This document shows, in pieces, positions 37,501-49,300 of a stretch of 64,000 nt of DNA. The DNA is taken from the NCBI RefSeq assembly GCF_947507565.1, contig NC_089187.1:1612001-1676000 (forward strand). The letters run 5' to 3'. The number at the start of each line of letters is the position of its first letter. Position 1 is the stretch's first letter. The position numbers and the translations under genes are program-made. The DNA comes from Oscarella lobularis. Its lineage: Eukaryota > Porifera > Homoscleromorpha > Homosclerophorida > Oscarellidae. Under the pieces are notes generated by a model, which was given only the letters and a program-made list of their open reading frames with translations, searched no databases and was not told the DNA's origin.

Positions 37501-40500
37501 ATTATCCACCAGAAGTCGCCTTATGATTTTCTCTTTTTTAGGTGACAGAGACGGAGATGGCATTCCTGATTTAGCCGATAACTGTTTGCTTGATCCTAAC
37601 CCCGATCAGAGCGACTTTGATTCCGACGGTCGCGGCGATGCGTGCGACTGCATTCCACCAAGACGGCCCAACAATCCTTGCTTCGTCGACGATTCGGCGC
37701 TGTGCCGGCAGCAAAACCAGACATTCGATTGCTGGTGTTCATTTGGCAGGGGTGGAAGACGATGCGAAAAGGAAGCGGACGAATGCGATGGCCATCTGTG
37801 TGCCAATGGATCGACATGCGTTGACTTATTTGGTCTGTACGAGTGCTCGTGCCCATCTGGTGCGTGGGGATTTCACTGCGGTTACGACGAGCCTCTTCGG
37901 TTGAGTGTGGTGGAAAATTCAGCACTTGAACATCGTGTTTCTCGTATCACGTCGGAAAATAACGACTGGGATCAGTTTACCACTCAACCGTTTCGTCACA
38001 CGATTATATCGGGAAACGACGCTGGGTGGTTTCGCATGGACAGAGACACAGGTGGTCTTATCGTATCAGGGGATATAGACAGGGATACGACCTCTTCCGT
38101 CGCTCTCACGATCGCCATCAGTGAGCACCGCCGACAGAGAAGTCGATTTGCAACTCGCTCTACACGCGTTGGCGTTGTCGTGGACATTCTGGATGTGAAC
38201 GACAATGCGCCGCAGTTTCTTGACGGTGGATGGTACAGTGAAGGCGCTCTAGCAGAGGGAGCGATCAAAGGGGCTATTATTGGAAGGATTCGAGCCTCCG
38301 ATCCAGATGACGGACCAAATGGGGAAATAAGATATTTCAATAAGGAGCTGGACGAAGACGCCGCACATTTTTTTGTTGATGAAATATCTGGCGTTGTGTC
38401 TTTGAAAAAGTCGTGGTGGTGGAAGCAAAGCGAAAGGCGGTATGTTCTTCTTTCTTTCGTAGCGATGGATCGAGGAGATCCATCGCGAGAAATGTCTCTT
38501 GAAGTCCGTATTTGTCGTTTTGGCTTTGCAGGAAAGACCTGTGAAAAAGGTATCACACGAGTCTGTACTTGAATATTTACGGTTGGCTAACTAATAGTGT
38601 ACTTCTCAACAGAATTACTGTGTCATGCCCGTCAGTGCAGTTTGTGTGGAAATGGAGTTCGCGATCCTGGCGAATCCTGCGATGACGGAAACAACGATGA
38701 TTTGGACGGATGCGGAGCGCAATGCATCTTGGAGGAGTTTTTTGACTGTGACAATAACATCGGCGAGACGACGAAGTGTCGTCACTACGCGGTGAATGTG
38801 AATAGCAAAGAAACGTCTATGCTCGATCACTTCATTTGGTATTCGAGGGCATCAGATTACGTTTTTATAGCTGAATCGAAAGCGGTTGATCAAGGCCACA
38901 TAGGAAGCGAGGTTTAGGGGAAATTTCCATCTTGTTGATGTTCATTTCACGCTTTGCAGGATTGGAAGTATATTGAGTTTACTATGCCATTTGCGAGGGA
39001 AAATGAAGAGGTGAGTTAGACTTTTAATTCCTTATGTATCTTTCCGGCAATTTAACCGGCAATACACCTAGGTTCTGCTGGCTTGGGGAGAAGCTGTTGA
39101 AGTTCTCAAAAGATTCTCCTTACATGAAGCAAATTCCATACTTTCGAGCGTATTCGTTCACGGAAACAAATCCAAGTAAATTTTTTTCTGAAACACTCGA
39201 AAAGGTTATCATGTTGTAATTGTTATTTCTTAGGTCGAGGCTACTTATAGAACGAAAGTTGCCTGTTAGTCTGAAAGACGTTATTCTGCTCGTTGCCTAT
39301 AAACATCACGGGATGCCAGATAATTTGCCAAAGTAGGAGTTTTTATTTATGTAATTATAGAAACGTCTCTTGAAATTGTTTGCATTTTGATGAATCCTAG
39401 GATTATTAATATGGTTGCTACAGACAGAAATGGGGCAACGTCGCCTACAGTGAGCATCCATGTTACTTTCGTTGGAACAAATAGCCACGCACCAATACTG
39501 AGAGTATCTCGTAAGTGGGAGACTGTACCAGTATGATCTACTTATCTTATCGCGTGCTGAACAGAGCAAGTGGCGCATTTCACAGAAAATTCCGCCCAAG
39601 CGACGAGCATAACTAACGGATCTCTTTCTCTAAGTGATCCAGATCACATTTTGTACGAATTGTCTATATGAGACGTTTGAGACTTAAGTCTGAAACGATC
39701 AATTTTAGCTATCCTATTCAATGGGGAAAAATAATTCTATCGTGCCTCCAGTGCGACGAAGAACGCCTTTTTATTAACAAATCTTATGTTGGAATCAATT
39801 CATCGGTAAGCTTGCTAGCTGTCTAAGTTTGGTCGGCTTGTACTGACGAATACTCAATCTAAGTACTTCAATTTCAACGGCACTTACGTCCTAAAAGGCA
39901 ACGCTTCGACGGAAGTTTACAGAGAGACCTTCTGAACAACGTTTCCTACCTAAACTGGTACATTTTTTATGTATACTTAGTTGCTCCTAGGGACGATTTC
40001 TTTTCAGGGCCAAGGAGCCAAGAAGGCCTCTTAATCGAAATGTAACCTTTGTTGTAAGCGACGGAGTTCACGCGTCTACTGCTTTGACAAAGTATGTGTG
40101 TGATTATGTAGCATTATAATTTTTGTGGAAGTCTTGTGCCTATAGAATCGCCATTGCTAATATGAACGACAGACCGCTCCTTTTGGTCAACGGTGGTGAG
40201 GAAAGGGTAAAAGTTGCATTTACTGAGGGCCAGAATTTTGTCAATTTGACAAATCAAGTTCAAATTTTCGACGAGGACGAAGGCGATTTTATTACTAGGT
40301 AAACTTGTTCTTTTTGTGAAATGGAATAGAATTCACTTTTTAGAGCTACTGCGACCCTTGATTCAAAGGACTTTGACAGTTTCCTTTGGTACAACGCGAC
40401 GACTTTTCCGTCTGGTCTTACGGCGAAATACAATGGTTCTCGGAGAACTTTGGTTGGTCTACATGTGCATGCTTTGCGTACGCTTTTGAATCTTATATTT

Positions 40501-41302
40501 CAGACGATTGAGGGAAAGAATACTCGAATGGTTTACAATCGTGCTCTCCTCTCCGTCCAGTTTTACAATCAGCTGTCCTCACCTGCATTGATTCCTTCTC
40601 ACACAAGGTACGTTTCGTAGCAACTGGGAACGAATCTCCTAGCGTAACTATTTATATGTAGGCTTATAGCGATCACAGTAGAAGACCAAGAAGCGGCCAG
40701 CAACGTCGTGAACATCGAGGTTAGAACTTTATTCAATAACGCTTTATGAAACGCTCTGATTATTCTTTTAGGTAAACGTCATGGGAGTTAATGATCGTCC
40801 AGTCTTGCGATTTGGTGGCGATCGCGAAAGCTACGCACCGAATTCCGTTTATCTAGTGCGCAGGCGAGTCTACACGGGCACTTCCAACGGGACAGCCGTT
40901 TTCCCCAGCGATCTGATTGTTAACGACGTGGACAGTCGCACCTTAGCTGGAGCTACTCTCCTTCTCTTTGTTCATTCGGGAGATCGACCTTCAGACGACT
41001 ATCTTAGAGTGGATCGAATTCTCTTGCAGCGAACGAACGTTACGCTTGTCACTTCTTCGGTTCCCTTCACGAAGCTGACGTTCACGGGAAGCGCTCCAGT
41101 GGCAACCTATGAAAAGGCATTTAGTTTTGAAAAAAAGATCCTGTCTTTATCTGATCTTTATTTTCAGATTCTTCGAACAGTCTCTTTTGTTTATCACTCC
41201 GAACACGGTGAACATCATTCGGTGATAATAATAAAGGCGTCTGTCGTCGACGATCTCGGCGCCTTCAGCGACACGGTTTTTGTTTTTATGCAAATTCCGT
41301 GA
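34510..41302 (+). CDS. Secreted multidomain adhesion/matrix protein (FN3-like, Calx-beta, cadherin, TSP3, EGF), 5' partial
   Basis: Begins in frame at the gap. Exons I can place: to 35377, 35435-37262, 37328-37492, 37542-38549, 38613-38911, 38960-39010, 39072-39175, 39234-39332, 39401-39510, then more short exons to the stop at 41300-41302. Two FN3-like modules come first, about 87% identical to the LLTP gene's C-terminal part, with the same intron position and phase after PPxxG. Then follow Calx-beta-like repeats (35700-36760, [15 protein letters not shown]), a cadherin repeat (36780-37100) and GCC2/GCC3 cysteine modules (CPPGTF, 37105-37490). Next are a TSP3 motif ([14 protein letters not shown]), an EGF module near 37780-37890, two cadherin repeats ([17 protein letters not shown]) and a DUF4215-type [16 protein letters not shown]. 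Cadherin/CSPG-like pieces (VNDRP) end the protein. No membrane segment is seen at the end. Such proteins act in calcium-dependent matrix assembly or adhesion. Confidence 0.85.
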
Positions 41303-41518
41303 CTGCGATATTAGAAAGGCAAAATAGCCTGAGGACTTTTGGGCAAGTATGCGTACGTTGACAATCACTCGATAGAATATATGATTCAGTACTGTAATGA
41401 ATTGTCTATATTCTTTCAGTGTAGCAGCCCCTTTTGACTAGGAAAAGACGTTAAGCCACGGTTAGGCCACTGTGATCAAGGAACCCTTGCAGGTGCAACT
41501 ACTCATACAGCTGCGTCG

Positions 41519-42244
41519 TTGTCTACTGCGTCCAACGCCTGTTCTAGTCTTAGATGTCATTGTGTCAAGGTTCCTAACCGTAACCGTCGCCCCCAACACT
41601 TAGCACCCATAGCAGATAAAGCTAAAGACTCAGTACTTTTCATAGATATATTCATATCGCAATGGTCTAAACCACGTGCCGATACGACCCAGCCAATGAT
41701 CAATATTGGCGTTCCGGAAAATTCCCCTCTGCGCAGCCTTGATACTGCTGTCTACGAAAAGGCTCCAAATCGATCGTTGGTCGTGTCTTACTTAGCTTGC
41801 ACAGGTTATGGACGATTTTTGTTCTTTCTTCACTTTGCCAGTGGGGGCCCTAATCATCGTTTACAGAACCAATTGAAGACCTACAGTAAGCAGGTGGGCT
41901 CCACTTCAATTAATAGCGAATTTTTTTCTTATTACCGGTATGTGATTCTACGTCCGGGACTTTGCAAATTCCAGCAGCCGCAAGCGTTCACATAATCGCA
42001 CGGAAATGTGGCAATCCTCGATCCTTCGACGTTTGTGTTCAGATGGTCCTTACCGGGAACCTCTATTTCAACAGCACGAACTGAAATCACGAGGTATCCA
42101 ATCCGATCGATCGATTTAGGCAGCTCGACTTACCCTCAACAAGAACATGGCGAGTGCGCGATCGAGGCACGAGATTCCGGGGGCTCTTTTTGCGATCTCG
42201 CGCCTCCGAATTATGTCCGAGTTCGTGCATTCGTCTCATTCTAG
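41519..42244 (+). other. Possible cadherin-like gene remnant
   Basis: Two consecutive ORFs (41519-41995 and 42008-42244) contain cadherin-flavoured strings: INIGVPENSPLRS, FASGGPNHRLQ and IEARDSGGSF. The order is that of a cadherin repeat (VPENSP.., F.I.SG, V.A.DSGG), but the frame shifts and DxNDNxP is absent. It may be a decayed downstream exon set of the gene ending at 41302, or chance. Confidence 0.25.
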
Positions 42245-43347
42245 CTACTTATAATTGATAGTCTCGCCCGTACGTCTTCGCTCATAGCAGTGCGTGAAGT
42301 GTGCGTCCTTGAATCACGGCACGGGCCGAGGTGATGTCTAAAAATACCATACAGGACCTTATCGTAATTATGAATTTAGAGATTTATTGAAGAATAGAAA
42401 AGATAAAGAGACTACCAGGTTTGCACCGCATCCCATTGGGCCTCGGTGGTGTAGGGCGTGCACTTAGGGAGTTTGCTCTCTGTTGCGCGCATAACGGGTG
42501 AATTGCGCGCATGTTGCCATTGTTTCTGCTCTGGGTCATAGTTTCAACGTTATGGGGGGAGGGAGGGGCTCACGAGAAAGGGCAATGGCTTATAAAGACA
42601 GGATCAAAGTTGCCCTTCTTCTCTATATATCTGTTCTTTAAAGCAGCGATTTGTTATTGTAGACGCAAGCCCGCAGTGTGCGTCACAGAGAGCATAGCGG
42701 GACAACAAAAATGTAAATTAGGGCTCCCATACAGAAACGTGCATTCGTGCTCGCTATGCAACTACGGTAGTTAGCGATGCATTAAGGTTTAGGGCAGCTG
42801 CCAGTAGGTAGGGTGGTCTCTAGCCTCGTACCCAGGCCCTTTCTCCTGATGCGAGTCCCGGATGGACTCGCGGAGAAAGGGCCTGGGTACGAGGCTAGGT
42901 GGTCTCCTGATATAGCTAGGCTTGTAGCTTCCTTCCCAAACGTGCTTAGCTGGCAGCTGCCACCCTTTTAGATCATTTCTATGGATTCTAAGGTAATTTA
43001 CTTTAGGATGCTTAGAATATAGGCGTCACTCGTTTTAGATCAAAAGATTGGTAAATTCTCTAACAGGCCTTCTCTGTCAGTAGCAGCGTTTTTTACTAAT
43101 TAACAGTCCAAAAATCTCATTCTGCTTATCTGCCCCATTCAGTGCCTACCTTTCACACAGTCTCCAGTATGGCCTGTTTACAAACGATTTTCTTAAGGTG
43201 TACGTACTACTTGGTGTTCAAATGCTTTGAAATTGTCATGGTCGACCATTTGAGAGCACGTGTACGAGAACAAACAAAATTACGAATAACAGCTAAAAAA
43301 TAACACATGTCACAAAGAGAATGCAAGACAGCAAAAAGTAACAGAAA
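42245..43347. other. Intergenic with one MITE
   Basis: Apart from the hairpin at 42821-42897 I see nothing supportable. Confidence 0.5.
42821..42897. mobile_element. 77-bp hairpin MITE, copy 2
   Basis: Inverted repeat TAGCCTCGTACCCAGGCCCT and complement around a loop that itself contains CGAGTC/GACTCG. Flanked by 9-bp direct repeats GGTGGTCTC (42812-42820 and 42898-42906). Confidence 0.92.
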
Positions 43348-46300
43348 TCAGGTTTGTTGAAGGAATTTCCCGTGAGCTGATGGGGCCAGAATCAGTTGGC
43401 TTACGCGATCAAACAGGAAGAGTTCTTCTCTAGCACTTTTCTTTTCGTAAGCAGCAAAAAGCGTCCTTATGACGGCGTGGTTGTGCAGAGCAACGTAAGA
43501 TCGACCGAACGAATCAGATGCTTTTTCAATGCCAGCGAGGGCATCTATGCTAAATGCTCCTTTCTTTGGCATGAAACTCCGTAGTAGGTGAGAAAACTGT
43601 GAATTTTTAAGGGCGTTTTCACTCATGTAGTCGTATTCTGCTGAAGCTTTTAGTTCGTTGCTGAACAGCAGCGGTCCATCTGTTTTAGTTGCCGTCTGCA
43701 TTGAAGACATACCTTTTGACAAAAACTCGGCTTCTTTTATGTCTTCTTTTGCATCAAACGCAAAATGGTCAATAACTTCTTCAACGATTTTTAGGCCTTC
43801 TTTTGTCATGGCACTAGTTGTGGCAATTGCTAATTTGGCTGAGATGGCAGGAATGTCAGCTGCTCCGCCAGCATTAGAAGCGGAACTGTAGCCGATTGAT
43901 TCTGTAGCGGACGCCGCAGGATCTGTTACGCCCAGACCGTACGTTTCGGCACCATCAGCGATGGTGTCTACCATTCCTTCTGCTAATCCGATTCCAGCAG
44001 AAAGTAAAATAGTCTTGTATGAATGTCGTCCGCTAACTGCCGCTGTTGCAGCGCCTTTTGCCCCATCTAAAGCTGTAGTGACCACGTGTTTCAATTTTGG
44101 CATTTTTTCGCCGCCTATACCGTCAGTGACCATGCTGATGGCATCTTTTAGCAGAGTAACACTTGCATCTATTAGAGCTGATTTCCAGTTGTCTCCATCT
44201 AGAAAGTCTAAACCCATGGTAACACCAAAATCCCATAAAGCAGCCAGTGCGTCCAACCACATTTGCCCTGTAGCTTCCGCTATTATTGACACAATTTTCA
44301 TCAGTACTTCTTCCAAAACCCGCAGTACTGCTGCAATTATGCGTCGTACAAGCGATACATATCCGCTTGGGTCAGTTGAACTCAGCAGGTTAAATTCACC
44401 ATAAGAATATGAATTGTACCCGACAGTTCGCCACCTGTTTCCTAGGTAAGGATCAGGACTAAGGAAAAGGCAGTGAATGGTGTCATACAAGCGTCCTCGC
44501 ATGTGTACTAAATCATCGCCCAATTCGAAAAGCTGATTATGTCCGTCGTATCCGATATGCATCGTGAAATTTGAGCGTAGTGATGTCAGAATTTCTTGGG
44601 CTTCATTTAGTGTTAGAGCAGTTCGGTTGATAATTTCTAAGACTTTGTCGTATCTTGACTCGGATTTTCCTGATGCAGAGTTTCTCTTTCGTCCACAGAC
44701 ATCATAGTCGGCTTCCCATACGGTACTGCCCTTTTCATCAGTTACGTGCACCAGCGAGTCTTTAGTGTCATAGTGAAGGTAAAAATGACTTTGTGTGCTT
44801 GCGCCTTCACTTGAATTAAGATAGGTCGTCTTTTGAAGTAACACGTTTGTTGATGCGTAGAAACGCTGGATTTTCTTTGACATGGCAGGACTCGATAGAT
44901 TTTCCCGAACAAGTTCTTCTTCATAGAGGTCGTTTACGTACCACGTTTGACGGTATGTTACTGGCACTGCTGTAGCGTTGGAACCGAATTTGATGAACAC
45001 GGCGTCGGCTTTTGTCAAGAGTTTTCCAATTGGCGAGTATTCGAAAGAGGTCTGCAGTGGTCCTCGTAATATTGTTACAGGCTTGTTTCTTGAATTGTAA
45101 GTTATTACTGTTCCATTCCACAAGTAGCGGTTTCCCCTTTTGTCGTGTTTAAACGTATAGGAGGAATTATTTGACGTTTCAACTGCTGTAACGTGATTCA
45201 CAGGCGTTGTTTCTATCAACTTTACATAATCCTCTCCAAAACTAGAAACCTCTCGATACTTATAATTTCCAACGTCAGACTTGCGTACGAGATTGCTGTA
45301 ATTTCCGTATGAGAATACAACTGGATCAACGCTGTAGCTCTCATTGAAATACAAAGTAGTTTTGTTTATTGATTGGTAGTCCTGGTCATAGCTGACCTCC
45401 TCGGAATATATCCTTCTTCCCTTTACATACCTTTCTCTTAAGATAACCCTGCCACTAGGATCAAACTTTGCTGAAAATGAAAATGCAGGTTCGTTTTGCG
45501 CCATTCTTTCTACGTTCTGAAGAGTTGTTACAACGTTTGGCAGCAAGGTAGTGGTGAACGATATTCCCCAAGGGTCAAAGCTCTTTTCTGTCTGCAAGCC
45601 GTTTCCGTAAAGTTCTTTTGACGGTCTACCTTCTTCGTCGAACTCTAGTGCGGACCATAAAGGTTTATTTGCATTGCTGCCATCGAATATTTGATTTATT
45701 CGGTTTTTGTCGTCGTAATTGTAAAGAAAATTGATCCCGTCTGGATACGTGATCCTTTCAAGACGATTATTGTTGTCAGCGTCGTAAGTGTACGCTAGAC
45801 TTGTTGTTTGATTGTTCAAACTGACAGTCGTGTTTATCAAAAGACCTCTGCTGCTGTCATAAGCGTTGTTTACATGATAAATTTTTCCACTTTCGGTTAG
45901 CCCGTGCTCTTGGTCAATCTTATCCAAGAACCTTTCGTTGTAAGTGAAGTTATGGGCAAAGACAGTTTTTTCGGACTGTCCACTTAGACCAATAATAGAT
46001 GTAACCTTCTCTTGATCGTTTCGGCGGAATAGAACGACATTTCCAGAAGGATCGGTCTGATTTAGCAGCTGACCAAAGGTATCATGAGCGTACTGGTACC
46101 GGCCGCTGTTTCCAAACGCAATTTCAAACGGTGCACCAAATTTGTCGAATTGAGCACGGTATACCAAAGCTCCTTCACGGGCAGTGTTATTTATTACAGT
46201 AGCAACAACATCACCTTTAGGGCTGTACCAGTACAGAAGAGTGTGATCAGTGTTTGTCTCTTCCGTCACTGAGACTTGAGCTTGAGAATCTGTTATTCGA

Positions 46301-49300
46301 GTCTGTTTCCATGGCTTTGCATTTGAGGAATCAGTGGTAATAATATCCACACGATTGCTTAAATACTTCAGCGCCGTTTCTTGCCACACTGATGTGCTTT
46401 TGCCAGTTGTGTCAGGCTGTTGGTATGTTCTTCTAATTATTGTGATACGCCCAAAATCGTCTTTTTCAAAGAACATGGTTTCGTGTGACAAATCAGATGC
46501 ATAATGTATTGGAGTGCGTTTGGCAATTCCGCCAAAGTTGTCATAAACATTATTTTGAATTAGCTCGCTTTCACTCTCCTTTTCGTTCAGCAAAAGCGTT
46601 GATCCAAGAGTTCTATCCAATTTGTCATAAATGTCATATACCGAAGTTCCAAACATTGAGGTTGTATTTTTGAAATACATGGCAGTTGGAAAGTCAGCAC
46701 AGACACTGGGCATTTTGTCGCAGAAGCCAAACGTTGTTTCGACCATTTTACCAAAACTTGAATTGACCTTCATTTCACGAAAAAATTCGTCGTACGTGTG
46801 AATAATTCTTTCGCCAGTTGACCGCATTTCAGCAAGAAGTTCCCCATTGTGTCCATAAAGCCAGTTTTTGCAGACGTCGCGTGAGGAGCAAAGGGAAGTT
46901 TGAAACCTGCCATTAACATCATATTTCATCGTCTTGTTGGCCACTTGAACTCCCGACAAACTAACGAAACTTGCGCCAATAATGTTTCCTTTTTGGTCTC
47001 TTTGATGAATAATAGTAAGGGTGTGTTCTAGGTCGCTTGGATTACTGGTGTTGCTGCTGCTGAAGATTTCGGAGTGTAGACTTCCGTCTTCGTTGTACTC
47101 TCGCTCTGCTCGTTTGACGGTAGCGACTTTTGAGTAGTCGATTTCAGAATTAATTTCTCCGTAATTAGAGATAGACGTTTCTGTAGCTACAGAAGCCAGT
47201 CCGACGAACCAACTGTAGCCATGATAGAGTGGCTTCAAATAGTCAATTTCAAGTGTTTTGTTATACATACTGGAATACAAATGAGGATACGGCTTTGACT
47301 GACTACTGATGTCGTTCGACACGGAAATTGTCTTCGTCGGCAAGCCATAAGAGTTAAAGACGACGACTTTTACCTTATGCAGCGTAGTTTGTGGCGAGCC
47401 GTAGTATTCTGAGTAAACGGAATTCTCCTGATCAATGAGCGAAACAAAATATGATCCAAAAAGAAAGCCAGGAGATAGTGCACTAGGTATCCTTGTCATG
47501 AGCTGCCACTGGTTTGTCTGGGTCGAAAGCAGTATTGGAGTAATTTTATCAGCGTCGCATTTGTAGGTGGCGGTGGACACTGGATGACCATGCGTGTGCT
47601 TCACGAAGTCTGTGCTGTAGGTTGTCAGTTGGGAGTGACCAGTAGGGCTATGATAACCAAAGACGAACTCAAAGCCGAGAGATCCGTACCCTTGCGTGTG
47701 CCTACCGTATCCTCTGTATACGTACTTTGTCGTTATGACATTGTTGGGATCGTCACTCGCTGCATTTGAATGACTTATTTCTTGCACCAAAAATTGAGAG
47801 AAGGGCGTGAAATCGACGTATGGCTGTCTAGTCGCAGTTGTTTTTGGATCTGGCCACGCTGTACATGATTGTTTTGGTGCACTCCCTTCCGGAATATAAG
47901 CGTCCTTGTTAGTCATTCGGGAGTACGCAATAGCCGTTGTCAGGTCATGCCCATCTTTCATTTCGGTTAGCTTGTTGAATGGTACATCTACAAGCAGACT
48001 TGACGGAAGAAGGTAAAAGTTTGTTGCCAATTCGCTACAGTAAGGTTTTTTGTCTAAGTAGCGCACACGGACAATTCCAATGTCTGTTTTACCATCTCCA
48101 GTAAAATCAGAGTAATAAAGAGAATTTGCCTCATCGTAATATTTTCCAGTCAAGTTTGCGGAGGGAATAGGCGGATAACTATACTCGCGAAATTTCCTTA
48201 CTGGGCGCAGGTAGAGAACCCAAAGCCGAAGCCCGGTAGACGTGCTCTTTCCGGGGTTGACAGCCAAGATTTCAGGTATATCATCGCCATTAATGTCATT
48301 GGCAAATACAACCGTTCCCTGAGGAAAATCGCTGTTCATCGACTCTTCTATAGCACCAGTGAATATCCCATTGCCTTTGCTTTCGAAACGATAAAGATAC
48401 CAAGCGGACTTGCTAGTTGAGCTAATAACAAGATTGGTAGCGCCTCCTGGAATTGGAGCAAAAAACGAAGTTATTGATTTTGAGTCAAATATATTATGAA
48501 ATCCATACGGCGTCTGGTTCTTAACGACAAAGTCAAATTTTCCGTTTCGTAGAGATTTTGCAACTAGAATATCAATTGTAGCCGGGTTCAGTTCGACCAT
48601 AGTAAGTTCTGGTGAGCCATCTCCGTTTAAATCTTGCAGTAAAACATTTCTTGTAATGCCATCGTTTTTATTCTGAAAACTGTAAGGTTCACTTAGAGTG
48701 ACCGACTCTGAACTCAAGTCGATTGTCCAAATTTTCCATCCGTCTGCTTCAAGGCAAGAAATGATTACATCTTTAGCGAAGTCGTCTGTTACGTCACCAT
48801 ACATAACAGAGCAGTTTTGTGTGTACTGGAAAGTGATACCATTAGAGTAGGCGGTCAGCTTTCCCGTTGGCGCCACATCAGTCTTATGATTTTTGCTTAC
48901 TTCCAGAATGTAGACTGGCGGCATACTTAAAGTACATGAACCATTCTCTGAGGTTAGATGAGGTTGAGGTCCATTTGTAAGCACTACTGCTATCAGATCA
49001 ATTTTCCCTTCTCCTCTAGAATTGTCTTCAAATACAGTAAAAGATGTGGAGTGAAACTCGCCCGTAGCTTTATAAATCGCGTTTTCGTAATCGAGCAGAC
49101 TCGGCCAGCAACTGCAGAAGACCTCGGTAGTGCCACATACAAATGGCTCTGTTGGCTGAAATTTAGACACGATGTTCGAAGTGTAGAAACTTTTACCGTT
49201 ACTCAAATAAATGTTGACGCGAAGTCCTACTTTGCTGTCGTACTGAAAAAACATTAGGTCGGTCAGACCGTCACTGTTTGCGTCGGCAGACAGTTGCACA

